DNA of 38,690 nt. Source: a virus. The DNA is taken from positions 1-38,690 of IMG/VR virus record IMGVR_UViG_3300046505_000047; one strand, 5' to 3'. The translations under genes were made by a program, and so were the position numbers. This document shows, one piece after another, positions 37,004-38,690 of this stretch (positions within the stretch are counted from its first letter, which is position 1; the number at the start of each line of letters is the position of its first letter). The notes under the pieces were generated by a model. The model was not told the origin of the DNA. It saw only the letters and a program-made list of their open reading frames with translations, and searched no databases.

Positions 37004-38690
37004 TGCTCAGTCCCAGGCTGGTTCATCGGGATCGGTGCGTTCTCGGCAGAGAGCCAGTCACTGCCCATCCGGACGAAACGGCTATCACGGTTCAGCGACC
37101 GACGGACCGTGTCGATCGACGCCCCGAGCAGCTGGGCGATCATGGAGGTGGACATGCGCCCGGAGCCGATCGCTTCGAGCGCCCGGTCTGCCACCGATGC
37201 ACCTTGCCGGGAGCCGACCTCCGCGACGTAGTCCGCGGTCTCGAAGGTGGCCGTTTCAGGCGCCTGGCCTTCAGGGGACCAGACCAGTCGATAGGTGATC
37301 GGCCGGTAGATCTTGGAGTCGTTGACCTTCGCGTGGCGGAGTGAGCAGGTGACGTCATCCTCGCCGCGTGCGGCCTCGCGGAGCTCCCAGACGGACCGGG
37401 CCGCATTGACCTTGTACACGCTGTTGCCGTGGATCGCCATCCGACCGTCCAGGCGGGTGACATAGGCGCCCGAGGGAACGGTCAGGCAATAGACCATGCC
37501 CTCGTAGGGTACGAGGCTCGATGCTCTGTCCGGCCGGAACCAGGTCGAGCGTTTCTCCGTGATGCTGACGTGGTAACTCCGATACGGTGCGCCTTTATAG
37601 GTCGAGAGGCGAAGGTGCACGTCAGCGTGCAACCCGAGGAGGATGGCGAGTCGCTGGACATCGTCGGCGAGTCGTTCGGACTTCGTGGCATATGTCCAAG
37701 CCGCCGGACCGTTCTGGTGCCCATCGCCCTCCATGAGGGCATCCAGGAGCAGTCGTTGTTGCGGCAAGGCCCACCTGAAGACCTCGGGCGGTAGGAACTT
37801 TGAGCCAGCGTCAACACCGAAGGTACGCAGGCGAGCCACCAACTCCGGCTGTCCGTTAATCACGAAGTGAGTGATTGGCTTGCCCGGTCGTTGGTACGTC
37901 TTCTCCCAACCGTCCGGGAAGAGGCGCCTCAGGAGCGGTCGCATCCGCGATGCAAAGGGCTCCGTCACGCCCATCCGAACCGCCGATCCCGACGCCGATC
38001 CCTCCGCAATGTACCAACCAAGGAACGTGGCCCAGTCGCGATCTACAGCGGCGCCCGGCTCGTCTGGTGATTCGCCACTAGCCGCGAGCAGCCAATCGGC
38101 CGACGTGATCTGATCCGCTTGGACGAAACGCCAAGGTGATCCGATGGCGGACGGCCAGCCCGGCGAGACGATCATGCGATGGTTTGGGGTGACGAGAGCG
38201 TTGGACACCTTCGTCGACCACTGGTGAAGCTCGCCCGCGAACGGGTAGGCGTGGTAGGCGGTCGGTCGTTCCCATCGGTATTGGGTTGTCTCGGGATCGA
38301 AGGCCAGCACGTCCGTCTCAGGATCGAGTCGGTCATGGGTGAGCCATCCGTTCCGGGTCAGGACTTCCGTGTCGGCGGCATAGCAGCCGTATGGCCCGTC
38401 AGAGGGGGCCGGTCCGCCTCGTTTGGTGAACACCGGCTTCTTGACGTGGTCGATGACGATCACGGTCAGGTCCGAGCCCAGAGCCCGGATCGCCTCGAAG
38501 AACCGGAGGGCGCCCTCGTTCGCGTCGCCGTAATCGCCCATGCTCCCGATAGCCGCGCCGGCAGAGTCGATGACCACGAGCACCGTGCCTCGCTTGGCGA
38601 TCTCCACTGAGAGCTGCTCCGCGTCATCCGCGAGGGGCGCGGTGCAACGTCGGTAGGCGATGCGGGGAGGATCGAAGCCCATGCCGGTCG
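37000..38690 (-). CDS. Replicative helicase, C-terminal part with LAGLIDADG intein (continues at 1-1264)
   Basis: Completes the helicase begun at 1264; 38516 is followed by base 1 in the circle. In this half lie the Walker B region (VLVVIDSAGAA), the VIVIDHVKKP strand, and a 321-residue intein interrupting GPYG/SVYKVNAARSVW. That junction is in the loop after the Walker B strand, near a conserved G-S/T-x-x-W-like region of RepA-type ATPases. The spliced helicase would be about 605 residues, with a C-terminal winged-helix-like end (MSTSMIAQLLGASIDTVRRS). The stop overlaps the methylase GTG. Confidence 0.85.
   Translation of the reverse strand, partial: TGMGFDPPRIAYRRCTAPLADDAEQLSVEIAKRGTVLVVIDSAGAAIGSMGDYGDANEGALRFFEAIRALGSDLTVIVIDHVKKPVFTKRGGPAPSDGPYGCYAADTEVLTRNGWLTHDRLDPETDVLAFDPETTQYRWERPTAYHAYPFAGELHQWSTKVSNALVTPNHRMIVSPGWPSAIGSPWRFVQADQITSADWLLAASGESPDEPGAAVDRDWATFLGWYIAEGSASGSAVRMGVTEPFASRMRPLLRRLFPDGWEKTYQRPGKPITHFVINGQPELVARLRTFGVDAGSKFLPPEVFRWALPQQRLLLDALMEGDGHQNGPAAWTYATKSERLADDVQRLAILLGLHADVHLRLSTYKGAPYRSYHVSITEKRSTWFRPDRASSLVPYEGMVYCLTVPSGAYVTRLDGRMAIHGNSVYKVNAARSVWELREAARGEDDVTCSLRHAKVNDSKIYRPITYRLVWSPEGQAPETATFETADYVAEVGSRQGASVADRALEAIGSGRMSTSMIAQLLGASIDTVRRSLNRDSRFVRMGSDWLSAENAPIPMNQPGTEQ
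37423..38385 (-). other. LAGLIDADG intein in the helicase
   Basis: Intein residues 1-321. Block A is CYAADTEVLT with Cys1, and block B is NALVTPNHRM with TPNH at 66-69. LAGLIDADG-like helices are FLGWYIAEGS at about 121-130 and LLDALMEGDG at 213-222. Block F is GMVYCLTVPSGAYVTRLDG and block G is AIHGN followed by Ser+1. The penultimate residue is Gly instead of the common His. Both acidic endonuclease residues (E, D) are present, so homing activity may persist. The unspliced protein would have a broken ATPase. Confidence 0.9.
38517..38690. repeat. Terminal direct repeat, right copy (circle joint)
   Basis: Second copy of bases 1-174 with A at 38563. See the left copy; together they mark the joint of a 38516-bp circle inside the helicase gene. 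Confidence 0.95.

Noticed and set aside
1-38690. tRNA genes and integrase
   Set aside because: No cloverleaf-like sequence or integrase motif noticed by eye; a dedicated tRNA and profile search would be needed to exclude them.

Overview
The window is one essentially complete genome of a tailed, siphovirus-type phage. The first 174 bases recur at the end (38517-38690) with a single mismatch, so the molecule is circular or circularly permuted, with a unit length of 38516 bp. The breakpoint falls inside the replicative helicase gene, whose two halves lie at opposite ends of the window. Base composition is clearly GC-rich. The gene set is of the kind common in actinobacterial phages: a phiC31 gp3-like protein, a Cas4-like nuclease, a RusA-like resolvase, a DUF2190 capsid protein, a MuF protein and a Gp37-like tail protein. 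Several likely promoters (TTGCAT-17-TAGAAT type, some apparently leaderless) also fit a high-GC Gram-positive host. The host is inferred, not shown.

Most genes are on the minus strand, so biological order runs from high to low coordinates. The late operon starts with terS (29388) and terL (28604). It continues through portal, MuF, protease/scaffold, capsid cement, capsid, connectors, tail completion, tail tube, a G/GT chaperone pair with a -1 slippery heptamer, tape measure, distal tail, Gly-rich fibre and Gp37-like protein. It ends in a lysis cassette with an XhlA-like protein, a small membrane protein, a papain-like cysteine peptidase and a holin-like protein, closed by a hairpin terminator at 9173-9208. 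About 370 bp without a clear gene follows, holding a cluster of GTCCCG/CGGGAC repeats and a promoter. A string of tightly overlapping small early genes (8852 to 4710) comes next. A second promoter of the same design at 4684-4712 opens the replication and recombination operon: a leader ORF, Cas4-like nuclease, gp3-like protein, DEDDh exonuclease, HNH protein, coiled-coil protein, and a helicase that carries a LAGLIDADG intein and runs through the circle joint. This operon continues at the right end with a Dam-type methylase, an HTH regulator, small proteins and a RusA-like resolvase.

Between 29395 and 34151 lies an accessory region with genes on both strands. The minus strand holds a ParB-like protein and a truncated PAPS-reductase-like protein. 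The plus strand holds a truncated HNH-like gene, a five-gene operon, a ParB-like regulator and an excisionase-like HTH protein. Four plus-strand promoters here share an 18-bp CTA-N12-TAG imperfect palindrome. A second repeated site, GTAACC-N7-GGTTAC, lies in or near minus-strand promoters. Together these two motifs look like the phage's regulatory network. No integrase, DNA polymerase, ParA, tRNA or CRISPR array was recognised.
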